Shown piece after piece: positions 26,046-34,623 of a stretch of 64,000 bases of DNA. The notes beneath the pieces are model-generated. The model did no database searches. It was not told the DNA's origin and saw nothing but the letters and a program-made list of their open reading frames with translations. Source of the stretch: Rhizobium sp. CCGE531 (GTDB taxonomy: Bacteria > Pseudomonadota > Alphaproteobacteria > Rhizobiales > Rhizobiaceae). The position numbers and the translations under genes are program-made. The first letter of the stretch is position 1. Every line of letters starts with the position of its first letter. Where the stretch lies: NCBI RefSeq assembly GCF_003627795.1, contig NZ_CP032684.1, positions 2,519,001-2,583,000 on the forward strand. The letters run 5' to 3'.

Positions 26046-27700
26046 AGCGAACGGGCGGGCAACTCATCGTCGAGGCTTTGAAGGCAAATGGCGTGCAGCG
26101 CATATCCTGCGTGCCGGGCGAGAGCTTTCTCGCCGTGCTCGATGCGTTGCATGACAGCGATATCAAGGTGCTCGTCTGCCGCCAGGAAGGTGGTGCTGCG
26201 ATGATGGCGGATGCCTGGGGCCGGCTGACGGGCGAGCCGGGTATCTGTATGGTCACCCGCGGCCCCGGCGCCACGAATGCGTCCGCCGGGCTTCATATCG
26301 CCCGTCAGGATTCCATTCCGATGATCCTGTTCATCGGCCAGGTCCAGCGCGATGCCCGCGAACGTGAGGCCTTTCAGGAAGTGGAATTCCGCCGCGCCTT
26401 TACGGAATTCGCCAAATGGGTCGGCGAGATCGACGATGCCGCCCGCATTCCGGAATTCGTCACCCGTGCTTTCGCGGTCGCGACATCCGGACGTCCCGGC
26501 CCCGTCGTGCTCACCCTGCCCGAAGACATGCTGCGCGATGAGGTCGAGGCGCCAAAAGCGCGGCCACACGCACCCGTCGCCGCCCATCCGAGCCGCGGCC
26601 AGCTTGCCGACCTCAGTCAACGCCTGGCCGCCGCGGAACGGCCGATAGTCATTCTCGGCGGTACGCGCTGGGATGAAGAGGCGGTTGTCGGCATCCGGCA
26701 GTTCGCGGAGCGTTTCAGGCTGCCGATCGGCTGCTCCTTCCGCCGGCAGATGCTGTTCGACCATCTGCATCCAAACTATGCCGGCGATGTCGGCATAGGC
26801 ATCAATCCAGCGCTGGCAAAGGAAATCAAGGAAGCGGATCTGCTGATCCTTCTCGGCGGACGTCTTTCCGAAATGCCATCCTCTGGCTACACGCTGGTCG
26901 ATATCCCCTACCCGCGCCAGCAGCTCGTTCATATCCATCCCGATCCATCCGAACTCGGCCGCGTCTATCGGCCGGACCTGGCAATCTGCGCCAGCTCGGC
27001 GGACTTCGTTGCTGTTCTGGCTGACCTCGACGCCCCCATCGAGACGCGCTGGGCCGAACGGACGGAGCGCATGCATGCAGCCTATCTCGCCTGGTCAACG
27101 ACACCGGAAAAGAGCCCTGGTGCCGTTCACATGGGCCGCATCATGGATTGGATCGAAGCCAATACGGCTGATGATGCGATATTCACCAACGGCGCCGGCA
27201 ATTATGCCACCTGGCTGCACCGCTTCCATCGCTTCCGCCGCTTCAACACCCAGGCGGCTCCGACATCTGGCTCGATGGGCTATGGCCTGCCGGCGGCAGT
27301 GGCTGCAAAACAGCTCTTTCCCGAGCGCGAGGTGATCTGCTTTGCCGGTGACGGCTGTTTCATGATGCATGGCCAGGAATTCGCGACCGCCGTCCAGTAC
27401 GGCCTGCCACTGATCGCCTTGGTCATCAACAACGGCATGTACGGCACTATCCGCATGCATCAGGAACGCGAATATCCCGGCCGCGTCAGCGCCACGGCGC
27501 TCGACAATCCGGATTTCGCCGCCCTTGCCCGCGCCTATGGTGGCCACGGTGAAACCGTGAGAGCGACGGAAGAGTTCGGCCCGGCATTCGAACGCGCCCG
27601 TGCGAGCGGCAAGCCTGCGATCATCGAGATTACGCTCGACCCGGAAGCAATCACGCCCTCCCGCACCCTGACGGAAATCGCCCAAACAAAAGGCCGGTGA
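26042..27700 (+). CDS. Thiamine-pyrophosphate enzyme of the acetolactate synthase / oxalyl-CoA decarboxylase superfamily
   Basis: 552 residues in the three-domain TPP layout. The activating Glu is in CRQEGGAAMMADAWGRL (about residue 48), VTRGPGATNA follows, and the central domain (from about 190) has PIVILGG. The C-terminal TPP motif is GDGCFMMHGQEF...VINNGMYG. The sequence looks like generic acetolactate-synthase-like decarboxylases rather than a clear IlvB, and no regulatory ilvH is adjacent. Coupling to a CoA-transferase suggests action on a 2-oxo acid or acyl-CoA. It ends inside a strong terminator hairpin. Confidence 0.88.
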   Translation: MKRTGGQLIVEALKANGVQRISCVPGESFLAVLDALHDSDIKVLVCRQEGGAAMMADAWGRLTGEPGICMVTRGPGATNASAGLHIARQDSIPMILFIGQVQRDAREREAFQEVEFRRAFTEFAKWVGEIDDAARIPEFVTRAFAVATSGRPGPVVLTLPEDMLRDEVEAPKARPHAPVAAHPSRGQLADLSQRLAAAERPIVILGGTRWDEEAVVGIRQFAERFRLPIGCSFRRQMLFDHLHPNYAGDVGIGINPALAKEIKEADLLILLGGRLSEMPSSGYTLVDIPYPRQQLVHIHPDPSELGRVYRPDLAICASSADFVAVLADLDAPIETRWAERTERMHAAYLAWSTTPEKSPGAVHMGRIMDWIEANTADDAIFTNGAGNYATWLHRFHRFRRFNTQAAPTSGSMGYGLPAAVAAKQLFPEREVICFAGDGCFMMHGQEFATAVQYGLPLIALVINNGMYGTIRMHQEREYPGRVSATALDNPDFAALARAYGGHGETVRATEEFGPAFERARASGKPAIIEITLDPEAITPSRTLTEIAQTKGR

Positions 27701-27728
27701 GCACACGCCCACCGGCCTTTAAAAAAAA
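27688..27728. terminator. Bidirectional terminator between the TPP enzyme and RidA genes
   Basis: AAAGGCCGGTG pairs with CACCGGCCTTT around an 11-nt loop, with flanking A/T runs on both sides. The left arm overlaps the stop codon of the TPP-enzyme gene, and the convergent RidA gene ends 15 nt away. Confidence 0.88.
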
Positions 27729-27742
27729 CGCGCGGAGCCGAC

Positions 27743-28087
27743 TTAGTCGAGAGCTGCGGTCACGATGAATTCGACCTTGTACTTCGGCGCTGCGAGCTTG
27801 GCTTCGCTGGTCGCACGGGCAGGCGTATGGGCCGGATCGACCCAGGCTTCCCAGGCAGCGTTCATTTCGGCGAAATAGGAGATGTCGGAGAGATAGATGA
27901 GGGTCTGCAGGATCTTCGACTTGTTAGTGCCGGCAGCACCCAGCAGACGGTCGACTTCAGCCAGCGCCGACTTGCACTGATCGGTGACGCTTTCGCCTTC
28001 GCCAACCTGGCCGGCGAGATAGACGGTGTTGCCGTGAATGACAGCGCCGCTCATGCGGGCGCCAACGTCAATACGCTTGATGCTCAT
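27743..28087 (-). CDS. RidA/YjgF family protein
   Basis: 114 residues of the Rid superfamily, which hydrolyses reactive enamine/imine intermediates. Seen: VIHGNTVYLAGQVGEG, the LAEVDRLLGAAGTNKSKILQTLIYL core, and the terminal TPARATSEAKLAAPKYKVEFIVTA where RidA has the substrate-binding Arg (PARAT). The pattern fits the Rid2/Rid3-like groups slightly better than archetypal RidA. ATG 28087 has AGGAG 7 nt upstream. It precedes no obvious partner; the DUF442 gene upstream on the same strand is 87 bp away and may be in the same transcript. Confidence 0.88.
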   Translation of the reverse strand: MSIKRIDVGARMSGAVIHGNTVYLAGQVGEGESVTDQCKSALAEVDRLLGAAGTNKSKILQTLIYLSDISYFAEMNAAWEAWVDPAHTPARATSEAKLAAPKYKVEFIVTAALD

Positions 28088-28174
28088 GGTCTTCTCCTGA
28101 TGTTGTTCTTCGACAGGTAAACAGGGCATGGCCCGCGGCCCACCCCGCAATCAAAAGGCCGGGTAAAGACCCGT

Positions 28175-28513
28175 TCAGCCGCGAATATGATGCGTCTTCT
28201 GATAGATCGCGGTCGAGCGTGCACCCGACCGGCAATAGCCGAGCATCGGACGCGGGAACTCGTCCAGCGCATCGACCATGCCCTGCACGGCTTCCTCGGT
28301 GACGCCCATGGGGCCGACGGGCACCTGGGTGATCTCCAGGCCGAGTTCCTTGGCACGGGCCTCGATGACGCCAAACGGCGTCTGATCCGGGCTCTCATTG
28401 TCCGGGCGGTGGCAGACGATGGACTTGAAACCCATGGCCTTGATCTGGTCGAGATCCTCTACGGTGATCTGGCCGGACACCGAGTATTCATCGTCGATCG
28501 GGCGGATATCCAT
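28175..28513 (-). CDS. TIGR01244/DUF442 phosphatase-like protein (beta-lactamase-hydrolase-like N-domain)
   Basis: 112 residues with a dual-specificity-phosphatase-like loop: LGYCRSGARST (Cys94, Arg100), preceded by SIVCHRPDNES and VPVGPMGVTEEAV. These stand-alone domains (also fused to metallo-hydrolases as BLH/Bigr proteins in Xylella and Agrobacterium) are annotated as sulfurtransferase- or phosphatase-like and associated with sulfide/biofilm functions. Here no metallo-hydrolase is adjacent. ATG 28513 was taken as start with AGAGGA about 5 nt upstream. Biochemical role is unproven. Confidence 0.82.
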   Translation of the reverse strand: MDIRPIDDEYSVSGQITVEDLDQIKAMGFKSIVCHRPDNESPDQTPFGVIEARAKELGLEITQVPVGPMGVTEEAVQGMVDALDEFPRPMLGYCRSGARSTAIYQKTHHIRG

Positions 28514-28584
28514 GGTTCATGTCCTCTCTAAAACCGTGGCCATGATCTACGCCGCGACAGGGCGAGCGTCAACCGCGGGCACTC

Positions 28585-29424
28585 TCAAACAAAGGCAAAG
28601 TTGAGCATGAAATTGCGGGCTTCGCCGGGCTGGAGAATATTGAATTCGCCCGCCTCCTCAAGCTCCGCGCGCGAGACCCAGCGATGCGACACCGGCTCGA
28701 TGCCGAGGACATGCGCAGGCGCGCGCTGGTTGCGCCAGACCTGCAGGAACGGCAGCATATCGGTACCGAAGCGCACCCTCAAAGACTTGCCGCCGATGGC
28801 CGCGATGGGGCCGAGACTGATCTCCGCCCAATCCTCGCCCTTGTCCTGCGCCGGCACGCAGAAGATGTCGCCGCCCTCCTCGCCGAACGTCCAGGGAAAG
28901 CCGCCATTCTCCAGCATCTGTCCGGTGAGGCGCGTGCCGCTGTCGAACCACTTTCCACCGAGATTCATATGGTACATTAGAAAGACCGGCATCGCCTCGA
29001 CGCTCGTATTGACGATGCGGTCTGCGAGCGAAACCTCGCCCGTCGCGCCGTCGATCCGCCAATGGCGTTCCAGCCTCGCCGTGCGACGTTCGGCGGTGAT
29101 GACGTCGATATCGGCGCGGCATTCCGCATTGCCATCCTCGAACCTGGTCCAGAGAATTTTGGCCGGATGGGAGGAAAAGGATCCATGAAGCGGATAGCGC
29201 CTTCCTTCGAAGGCTCCCGTCATCGGTTGCGGATGACGGATATGGTCCGGGCCGCAAGTAAAGAGGAAGCCCTCCAGCGAATGGTCGATACGCGGATCGC
29301 CGTCGTCGGGAATGGCGCGTCCAGGTGCGAGATTGTTTCCATCGACGATGCAGGCACCGATATCCAGCACGGAGCTTTCGTCCAGCATCAGTTTCGGCCC
29401 CTTGGCCGCCGAAAAATCCATCAT
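28585..29424 (-). CDS. DUF4432 / aldose 1-epimerase-like protein
   Basis: 279 residues of an all-beta galactose-mutarotase-like fold. Seen: GFLFTCGPDHIRHP, YPLHGSFSSHPAKI with the conserved LHG, YHMNLGGKWFD, and GIEPVSHRW near the C-terminus. DUF4432 proteins are predicted sugar-binding epimerases of unknown substrate. Starts at 29433, 29424 and 29421 are all possible. I took 29424 because GGAAGG lies 9 nt before it, while the first ATG overlaps that site. It is transcribed alone on the minus strand, divergent from the L,D-transpeptidase. Confidence 0.75.
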   Translation of the reverse strand: MMDFSAAKGPKLMLDESSVLDIGACIVDGNNLAPGRAIPDDGDPRIDHSLEGFLFTCGPDHIRHPQPMTGAFEGRRYPLHGSFSSHPAKILWTRFEDGNAECRADIDVITAERRTARLERHWRIDGATGEVSLADRIVNTSVEAMPVFLMYHMNLGGKWFDSGTRLTGQMLENGGFPWTFGEEGGDIFCVPAQDKGEDWAEISLGPIAAIGGKSLRVRFGTDMLPFLQVWRNQRAPAHVLGIEPVSHRWVSRAELEEAGEFNILQPGEARNFMLNFAFV

Positions 29425-29640
29425 CCCCAGCATCCTTCCCGATTGGCGCTGCCAGCGGACGTTGTCCCGCGATGGAGCGCGGCTGAAATAAACGGTGATT
29501 TGGCTTACCGAATGTTAACTTGAAGTCTTGATCACAGAATTTTTTATACTTTATTCAGCATGATAATCTAAATTTCCATACTGGCGTCAAAATTGCCATG
29601 TGTGTGTCAGCCGAACGACCACCCCGAGGATTCGACAGAC

Positions 29641-31095
29641 GTGAACCGGTTCGTAAAATTGAGTTTTGTCCTGGCAATGACTGCCACAGTATCCATGCCC
29701 GCGCTCACCGATGCGCAGGCACAATACTATCGCAGCGGAAACGGCAACACGGTTCTCGTCACTCCCGACGGCCGTATCCTCGATCAATACCCTTACGGCG
29801 GTGGATATTCCATGACGCGCGATGGACGCGGCCGACGGGTTCTGATCGATTCCTACGGCAATGTCGTCGCCACGGAGATGAAGGCAAGTACCTATTATCC
29901 TCGCGCGCCCGCTCGCGAAGCCTATAACGATAATGGCCGCGACAATGGCGGCCGTTATGGCGACACGCAGCTCTCCAACAACGGCGGGTACCAGGACTAC
30001 CGCCAGTATCGCACCGATAGCTACGGCAATTACGACGGCGACGATCAGCAGGATCGGGGCGTCGTGACCGGCGGCATCCCGCGTGATGGCGATATTCAGC
30101 GCCAGCCGCTCGACAATCAGCCTCTGCCGAGCAAGAACCAGGGCCAGACGAACCCGAGCGGCAACGATTATGCATCGATAGACCCGCAGCAGGGCGCACC
30201 AGATATCGTCAACAAGCCGCCGGCCGAGCCCGTCATCACGCTCAAGGGCAAGTCGAAGATGGAGATCACCGCGATCGAGGTCTTCCTTGCGCGGCAGGGC
30301 ATTTCGCCAGGCGCCATCGATGGCCGCATGGGCGCCAACGTCACCAAGGCGATCTATGCCTATCAGCTGATGACCGGCCAGACCCTCGATCCGAACAATA
30401 CCGACGCAATTCTCGAGCAGCTGCGCATGTCCGGCGGCATGCCGATCATTAACTACACGATCACGGCGGCCGACGCGGCCGGCCCCTATGTTGCATCGAT
30501 CCCCGAAGATTATGCCGCAAAATCCCAGATGCCCTCCCTCGGCTATACGTCGACGACCGAAATGCTGGCGGAGCGCTTTCATATGGATGAAGGCTACCTG
30601 AAGGCGCTCAATCCCGGTGTCGATTTCACCGTGCCCGGCAGCACCATCAAGGTCGTCAATACTGGTTCCAGCAAGACGGGTGCGGTCGCCAAGATCCTGG
30701 CGGACAAGGGCCGCAAGCAGGTTTTCGCCTATGACGCCAACGGCACCTTAGTCGCCGCCTACCCTGCCAGCATCGGATCCGCCGACACGCCCTCGCCCTC
30801 CGGCACGGTCACGGTCGAGCGCGTCGCCTTCAATCCAGGCTATACCTACAATCCTAAGATCAATTTCCAGCAGGCCGGAAACGATAAGATTCTCAACATC
30901 CCACCCGGGCCGAACGGCCCGGTCGGTACGGTTTGGATGGCGCTGTCGAAGCCTACCTACGGCATCCACGGCACGCCGGACCCCTCGAGAATCGGCAAGA
31001 CACAGAGCCATGGCTGCGTGCGCCTCACCAATTGGGATGCGACTGAGCTCGGCAAAATGGTCAAGCCCGGCACCGTTGTCGAATTCGTGGATTGA
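29641..31095 (+). CDS. L,D-transpeptidase (YkuD) with N-terminal signal and PG-binding region
   Basis: 484 residues. A signal peptide (ending near AQAQ) precedes a Gly/Tyr/Asn/Asp-rich, probably disordered region (~30-200) and a PG_binding-like segment (MEITAIEVFLARQGISPGAIDG, ~215-260). A LysM-like stretch (ERFHMDEGYLKALNPGVDF) leads into the C-terminal YkuD domain with HGT and SHGCVRL (catalytic Cys459). It would form 3-3 cross-links or attach proteins to peptidoglycan; L,D-transpeptidases are central to polar growth in Rhizobiales. GTG 29641 was chosen because the signal peptide starts there. Confidence 0.92.
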   Translation: MNRFVKLSFVLAMTATVSMPALTDAQAQYYRSGNGNTVLVTPDGRILDQYPYGGGYSMTRDGRGRRVLIDSYGNVVATEMKASTYYPRAPAREAYNDNGRDNGGRYGDTQLSNNGGYQDYRQYRTDSYGNYDGDDQQDRGVVTGGIPRDGDIQRQPLDNQPLPSKNQGQTNPSGNDYASIDPQQGAPDIVNKPPAEPVITLKGKSKMEITAIEVFLARQGISPGAIDGRMGANVTKAIYAYQLMTGQTLDPNNTDAILEQLRMSGGMPIINYTITAADAAGPYVASIPEDYAAKSQMPSLGYTSTTEMLAERFHMDEGYLKALNPGVDFTVPGSTIKVVNTGSSKTGAVAKILADKGRKQVFAYDANGTLVAAYPASIGSADTPSPSGTVTVERVAFNPGYTYNPKINFQQAGNDKILNIPPGPNGPVGTVWMALSKPTYGIHGTPDPSRIGKTQSHGCVRLTNWDATELGKMVKPGTVVEFVD

Positions 31096-31110
31096 TTTGC
31101 CAACGGGCGA

Positions 31111-31146
31111 AAAGGCCATCGACTCAACTGCCCAATGGCCCTTTTT
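31111..31146 (+). terminator. L,D-transpeptidase terminator
   Basis: AAAGGCCAT...ATGGCCCTTTTT: six perfect GC-rich pairs plus A:T extension and a five-T run, 16 nt after the stop. Confidence 0.85.
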
Positions 31147-31180
31147 GGATGCGATCCTCCGTACCGTCAGCGTTCGGAAT

Positions 31181-31207
31181 TGCTATCAAATTTCAGAATT
31201 GATATCA
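31181..31207 (+). promoter_or_regulatory. FitA-type operator before the toxin-antitoxin pair
   Basis: TGCTATCA (31181-31188) and TGATATCA (31200-31207) form an inverted pair (7/8) 11 bp apart. They match the half-sites (TGCTATCA/TGATAGCA) described for gonococcal FitAB. A direct-repeat reading also exists (GAATTG-TATCA twice, 19 bp apart). It lies 27 bp before the antitoxin start. Confidence 0.72.
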
Positions 31208-31233
31208 TTCCTTCGACATTCGGAGAAATAGCG

Positions 31234-31473
31234 ATGGCTGCCATTACCGTAAGAAATCTTCCCGATGAAACTCACCGAGCGCTGAAGCTGCGAGCCGAGC
31301 AACATGGACGCAGCACCGAAGCTGAAATCCGTGAAATTCTGGAGGAAGCTGTGCGTCCAAAGGACCGGCTGAAGATCGGCTCGGAATTGGCAGCATTTGG
31401 GCGCCAGTTTGGTGGTTTGGATCTCGATTTGGAGCGTGAGCGGACGCCGACAGAACCGGCTAGTTTCGAATGA
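31234..31473 (+). CDS. FitA-like ribbon-helix-helix antitoxin
   Basis: 79 residues. The N-terminal half is an RHH DNA-binding domain (MAAITVRNLPDETHRALKLRAEQHGRSTEAEIREIL). The acidic C-terminal tail (GGLDLDLERERTP) would wrap the toxin active site. The antitoxin represses the operon together with the toxin through the operator just upstream and neutralises the PIN nuclease. ATG 31234 was chosen because it begins the RHH; the upstream frame reads through the operator. The stop overlaps the toxin ATG by 4 nt. Confidence 0.93.
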   Translation: MAAITVRNLPDETHRALKLRAEQHGRSTEAEIREILEEAVRPKDRLKIGSELAAFGRQFGGLDLDLERERTPTEPASFE

Positions 31474-31892
31474 TTATTCTCGACACAAATGTCGTCTCGG
31501 AACCGATGAAGCCCACGGGCAATGATCAAGTTTTGAAATGGCTGGACCAGCAGCTGGCGGAAACGCTTTTCCTGACGAGCACAAGCCTCGCCGAACTGTT
31601 GGTCGGTATAGAGATTCTGCCGGATGGCAAACGCAAGATGGGCCTTGATGGCGCGCTCACCCAACTTGTTTCACGGCTCTTTGCTTCACGCATTCTTGCC
31701 TTCGACAAGGCCGCCGCAGAAAATTACGCACCTTTAATCAGCCGCGCGAGATCCGCAGGATACTCGATTGCCGTCGCGGATGGCCAAATCGCGGCAATTG
31801 CGGCAACACATGGTTTCGCCGTCGCCACGCGAGATACAGCTCCATTCGTGGCCGCAGGAATCTCGACAATCAATCCCTGGAAAGAAGGGTGA
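31470..31892 (+). CDS. VapC/FitB-type PIN-domain toxin
   Basis: 140-residue PIN ribonuclease. The acidic metal ligands are in MIILDTNVVSE (Asp5), SLAELLVGIE (Glu about 42), AVADGQIAAIA (Asp about 103) and ATRDTAPF (Asp about 119). Such toxins cleave RNA, commonly tRNA or rRNA, to slow growth. It is translationally coupled to the antitoxin (ATGA). All four catalytic acids are present, so it appears active. The adjacent IS701 copy starts 62 bp downstream but does not touch it. Confidence 0.93.
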   Translation: MIILDTNVVSEPMKPTGNDQVLKWLDQQLAETLFLTSTSLAELLVGIEILPDGKRKMGLDGALTQLVSRLFASRILAFDKAAAENYAPLISRARSAGYSIAVADGQIAAIAATHGFAVATRDTAPFVAAGISTINPWKEG

Positions 31893-31932
31893 CGGAAAAC
31901 GGCCGCCCTGCGATATGCTCACAGTGCGGCCG
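31893..31932 (-). terminator. Displaced terminator of the alcohol dehydrogenase operon (candidate)
   Basis: On the minus strand CGGCCGC (31932-31926) and GCGGCCG (31906-31900) form a perfect 7-bp stem followed by TTTTCC. It would terminate the minus-strand dehydrogenase transcript, but the IS701 element now separates it from that gene by 1.5 kb. Confidence 0.5.
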
Positions 31933-31953
31933 ACGGAAGCCACGGCTTATTAG

Positions 31954-33474
31954 TCTTACTGAGTCACAAAAAACGGGAGATTCGCGGTTTGCGATGATGT
32001 GCTAGCGTGGCGATTCGTGGTCAGCAGGAGCAAGCTGAGATGAATGGCCTGAACGGAAGAAGTGAACCAGACTTTGCGGATTATGTCGAGAGGCTTGTCG
32101 ATGTGATCGGCCATGCCGATCGGGCAGAGCCGCTGAAGGATTACTGCCTTGGCCTCATGCTGCCGGTGGAGCGCAAGAGTGTCGAGCCTCTGGCAGCGGT
32201 AACGGCACCGGCGAGGGTTTCGTCCAAGCATCAGTCGTTACTGCATTTCGTCGGTCAGGCGCCGTGGTCGGACGAGGCGCTTCTGCGGCGGATTGGCGAT
32301 TTGGTGCTGCCGCTGATCGAGCGACATGGGCCGATCGAGGCGTGGATTGTAGATGACACCGGCTTTCCCAAGAAGGGCAGGCATTCGGTCGGGGTGGCGC
32401 GGCAATATTGTGGCCAACTCGGCAAGCAGGACAACTGCCAAGTCGCGGTCAGCTTGTCGATCGCCAACGTCGCAGCGAGCTTGCCGATTGCCTACCGGCT
32501 GTATCTACCCGAGATCTGGGCCGACGATGCCGAGCGGCGGCGCAAGGCGAAGATCCCTGACAGCGTCGCATTCCAGACCAAACCGGCCATCGCGCTGGAG
32601 CAGATCCGAGCCGCCCAGGCAGCCGGAGTGGCGCCCGGTGTGGTGTTGGCCGATGCCGGCTATGGCGTGGACGGCGCATTCCGCGCCGGCCTGTCGGCAC
32701 TCGGCCTCGACTATGTCGTGGGCGTGCAGCCGACACTCAGCGTCTGGCGACCCGGCGAGGGACCATTGCCACCCGAGCCCTGGCGCGGAAAGGGGCGGCC
32801 AACCTCGCTGATGCGCCGCAGCCCCGAGCACAGCCCGATATCGGCCAAGGCGTTGGCGCAGGAACTGCCGCAAGATGCCTGGCAGATCATCGGCTGGCGG
32901 GAAGGAACCAACACTGACCTCAACTCTCGCTTCGCCGCCGTGCGCGTCAGGCCCGCGTCCAGGGATTACAAATTGACCGAGCCCCGCGCCGAGGAATGGC
33001 TGCTGATCGAATGGCCCGAGGGTGATGCCGAACCACTCAAATACTGGCTCTCCACTCTCCCGGCCGCCGCTTCGCTCGCAAAGCTCGTCAGCACCGCCAA
33101 GCTGCGCTGGCGCATCGAGCGCGACTATCAGGAACTCAAACAGGAACTCGGGCTCGGCCACTATGAGGGACGCGGTTGGCGCGGCTTCCATCATCATGCA
33201 AGCCTCTGCATTGCCGCTTACGGATTCCTCATCTCCCAAAGGGAGACGATTCCCCCCTCAGCGCCGCCCGAAACCAAAAACCGCCCGCAATCTGGCCTTC
33301 CCCAGGGTTATCGACCCCGCGGAGCCCCCGATCCGACCCGAGCGACACGTGTCGAATTCGATCGCCACAATCCGAAGGCACTTGACCGTCGCACTCAGTC
33401 GCAACCTCCAGCGATGTCCATGCTGCTCCCGGATGAAGGATCGATAAAATCCACAAATTTGTGACGCAGTAAGA
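31954..33474 (+). mobile_element. Complete IS701-family insertion sequence with TTAG target duplication
   Basis: 1521 bp bounded by 17-bp inverted repeats TCTTACTGAGTCACAAA (31954-31970) and the complement of TTTGTGACGCAGTAAGA (33458-33474), 16/17 identical. The flanks are TTAG at 31950-31953 and 33475-33478, a 4-bp YTAR duplication as expected for IS701. It carries one full-length DDE transposase gene. The right TTAG contains the stop codon of the neighbouring dehydrogenase gene. Confidence 0.93.
32040..33464 (+). CDS. IS701-family DDE transposase
   Basis: 474 residues. The catalytic acids are visible as IVDDTGFPKKG (Asp105/106), VVLADAGYGVDG (second Asp) and the Glu-containing WRIERDYQELKQELGLGHYEG block near residue 365. 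The last ~50 residues (GYRPRGAPDPTRATR...) stay in frame with the usual IS701 tail, so no frameshift is needed. ATG 32040 with CAGGAG upstream is preferred over a GTG at 32007. The element looks intact. Confidence 0.93.
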   Translation: MNGLNGRSEPDFADYVERLVDVIGHADRAEPLKDYCLGLMLPVERKSVEPLAAVTAPARVSSKHQSLLHFVGQAPWSDEALLRRIGDLVLPLIERHGPIEAWIVDDTGFPKKGRHSVGVARQYCGQLGKQDNCQVAVSLSIANVAASLPIAYRLYLPEIWADDAERRRKAKIPDSVAFQTKPAIALEQIRAAQAAGVAPGVVLADAGYGVDGAFRAGLSALGLDYVVGVQPTLSVWRPGEGPLPPEPWRGKGRPTSLMRRSPEHSPISAKALAQELPQDAWQIIGWREGTNTDLNSRFAAVRVRPASRDYKLTEPRAEEWLLIEWPEGDAEPLKYWLSTLPAAASLAKLVSTAKLRWRIERDYQELKQELGLGHYEGRGWRGFHHHASLCIAAYGFLISQRETIPPSAPPETKNRPQSGLPQGYRPRGAPDPTRATRVEFDRHNPKALDRRTQSQPPAMSMLLPDEGSIKSTNL

Positions 33475-34623
33475 TTAGAAGCAATCCCTAAATAGGGCCT
33501 TGGTATTTTCGAGCGTCATCGGCACAGGATTGCCGCCGGCACTAGGGTCTTCGATTGCCATGGCTGAAAGCTCGTCGATCCGGTCGGGTGCGATGCCCAT
33601 GGCGGACAGACTTTCCGGCACGCCGAGTTCCGAGCGCAATTGCAGCACATAATCATAGAAGCCGTCGAAACCGCCCGAAATCCCAAGATAGGCGGCGGCG
33701 CGTCCGATCTTGTCCTCGATAGCCTTGCGGTTGAAGCGCAGGACGGCCGGCATGACGACGGCGTTGGTCGTGCCGTGATGGGTGTTGTAGACGGCGCCGA
33801 TCGGATGCGACAGCGCGTGGATGGCGCCAAGACCCTTCTGGAACGCAACGGCGCCCATGGCGGCGGCGCTCATCATATTGGCACGCGCTTCGAGATCCGT
33901 CCCCTCGCGATGGGCGCGCGGCAGGAACTCCTTGACCAGCCGCATGCCTTCCAGCGCGATACCAGCCGACATCGGGTGATAGAACGGCGAGGAATAGGCT
34001 TCCAGGCAATGAGCAAACGCATCCATGCCGGTGCCGGCGGTGATCACCTTCGGCATGCCGACGGTCAGCTCGGGATCGGCGATGACGACGCCGGGCAGGA
34101 ACTTCGGATGGAAGATGATCTTCTTCACATGCGTTGCGGAATTGGTGATGACGCTGGCGCGGCCGACTTCAGAGCCGGTGCCGGCGGTCGTCGGCACCGC
34201 GACGATCGGCGCAATGCCTTCGACGCTTGCGCGGGTCCACCAGTCGCCGATATCTTCGAAATCCCAGACCGGCCGCGTCTGACCAGCCATGAAGGCGACG
34301 CACTTGCCGAGATCGAGGCCGGAACCACCACCGAAGGCGACGACGCCGTCATGCCCGCCATCCTTGAAGGCCTTCACGCCGGCTTCGAGGTTCTTCTCGT
34401 TGGGATTTGGATCGACATCGGCAAAGAGAGCCCGTCCGAGACCCGCATCCTCCAGGATGTCCAATGCGGTCTTGGTGATCGCCATCGAGGCAAGTCCCCG
34501 GTCGGTGACCAGGAGCGGCTTCTTCATGCCCAGGCTCTTGCAGGCGTCCGCGAGTTCCTTGATGCGGCCGCGGCCGAGCTTGAAAGCGTTCGGATAGCTC
34601 CAATTGGCTGAGATAGTGCTCAT
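33475..34623 (-). CDS. Iron-containing (group III) alcohol dehydrogenase
   Basis: 382 residues. The cofactor-binding region has VVAFGGGSGLDLGKCVA and PTTAGTGSEVGR. The metal site is visible in GMDAFAHCLEAY and the GAIHALSHPIGAVYNTHHGTTNAV block, which carries the conserved His residues of Fe-ADHs. It would oxidise a primary alcohol to an aldehyde. Its ATG overlaps the stop of the aldehyde dehydrogenase gene by 4 nt. IS701 inserted exactly at the stop, and the duplicated TTAG restored TAA, so the protein is intact but the operon's 3' end is altered. Confidence 0.92.
   Translation of the reverse strand: MSTISANWSYPNAFKLGRGRIKELADACKSLGMKKPLLVTDRGLASMAITKTALDILEDAGLGRALFADVDPNPNEKNLEAGVKAFKDGGHDGVVAFGGGSGLDLGKCVAFMAGQTRPVWDFEDIGDWWTRASVEGIAPIVAVPTTAGTGSEVGRASVITNSATHVKKIIFHPKFLPGVVIADPELTVGMPKVITAGTGMDAFAHCLEAYSSPFYHPMSAGIALEGMRLVKEFLPRAHREGTDLEARANMMSAAAMGAVAFQKGLGAIHALSHPIGAVYNTHHGTTNAVVMPAVLRFNRKAIEDKIGRAAAYLGISGGFDGFYDYVLQLRSELGVPESLSAMGIAPDRIDELSAMAIEDPSAGGNPVPMTLENTKALFRDCF

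Noticed and set aside
33240..33464. Possible frameshift near the C-terminus of the IS701 transposase
   Set aside because: The current frame keeps the expected GYRPRG tail and ends just before the right inverted repeat, so no frameshift is needed.
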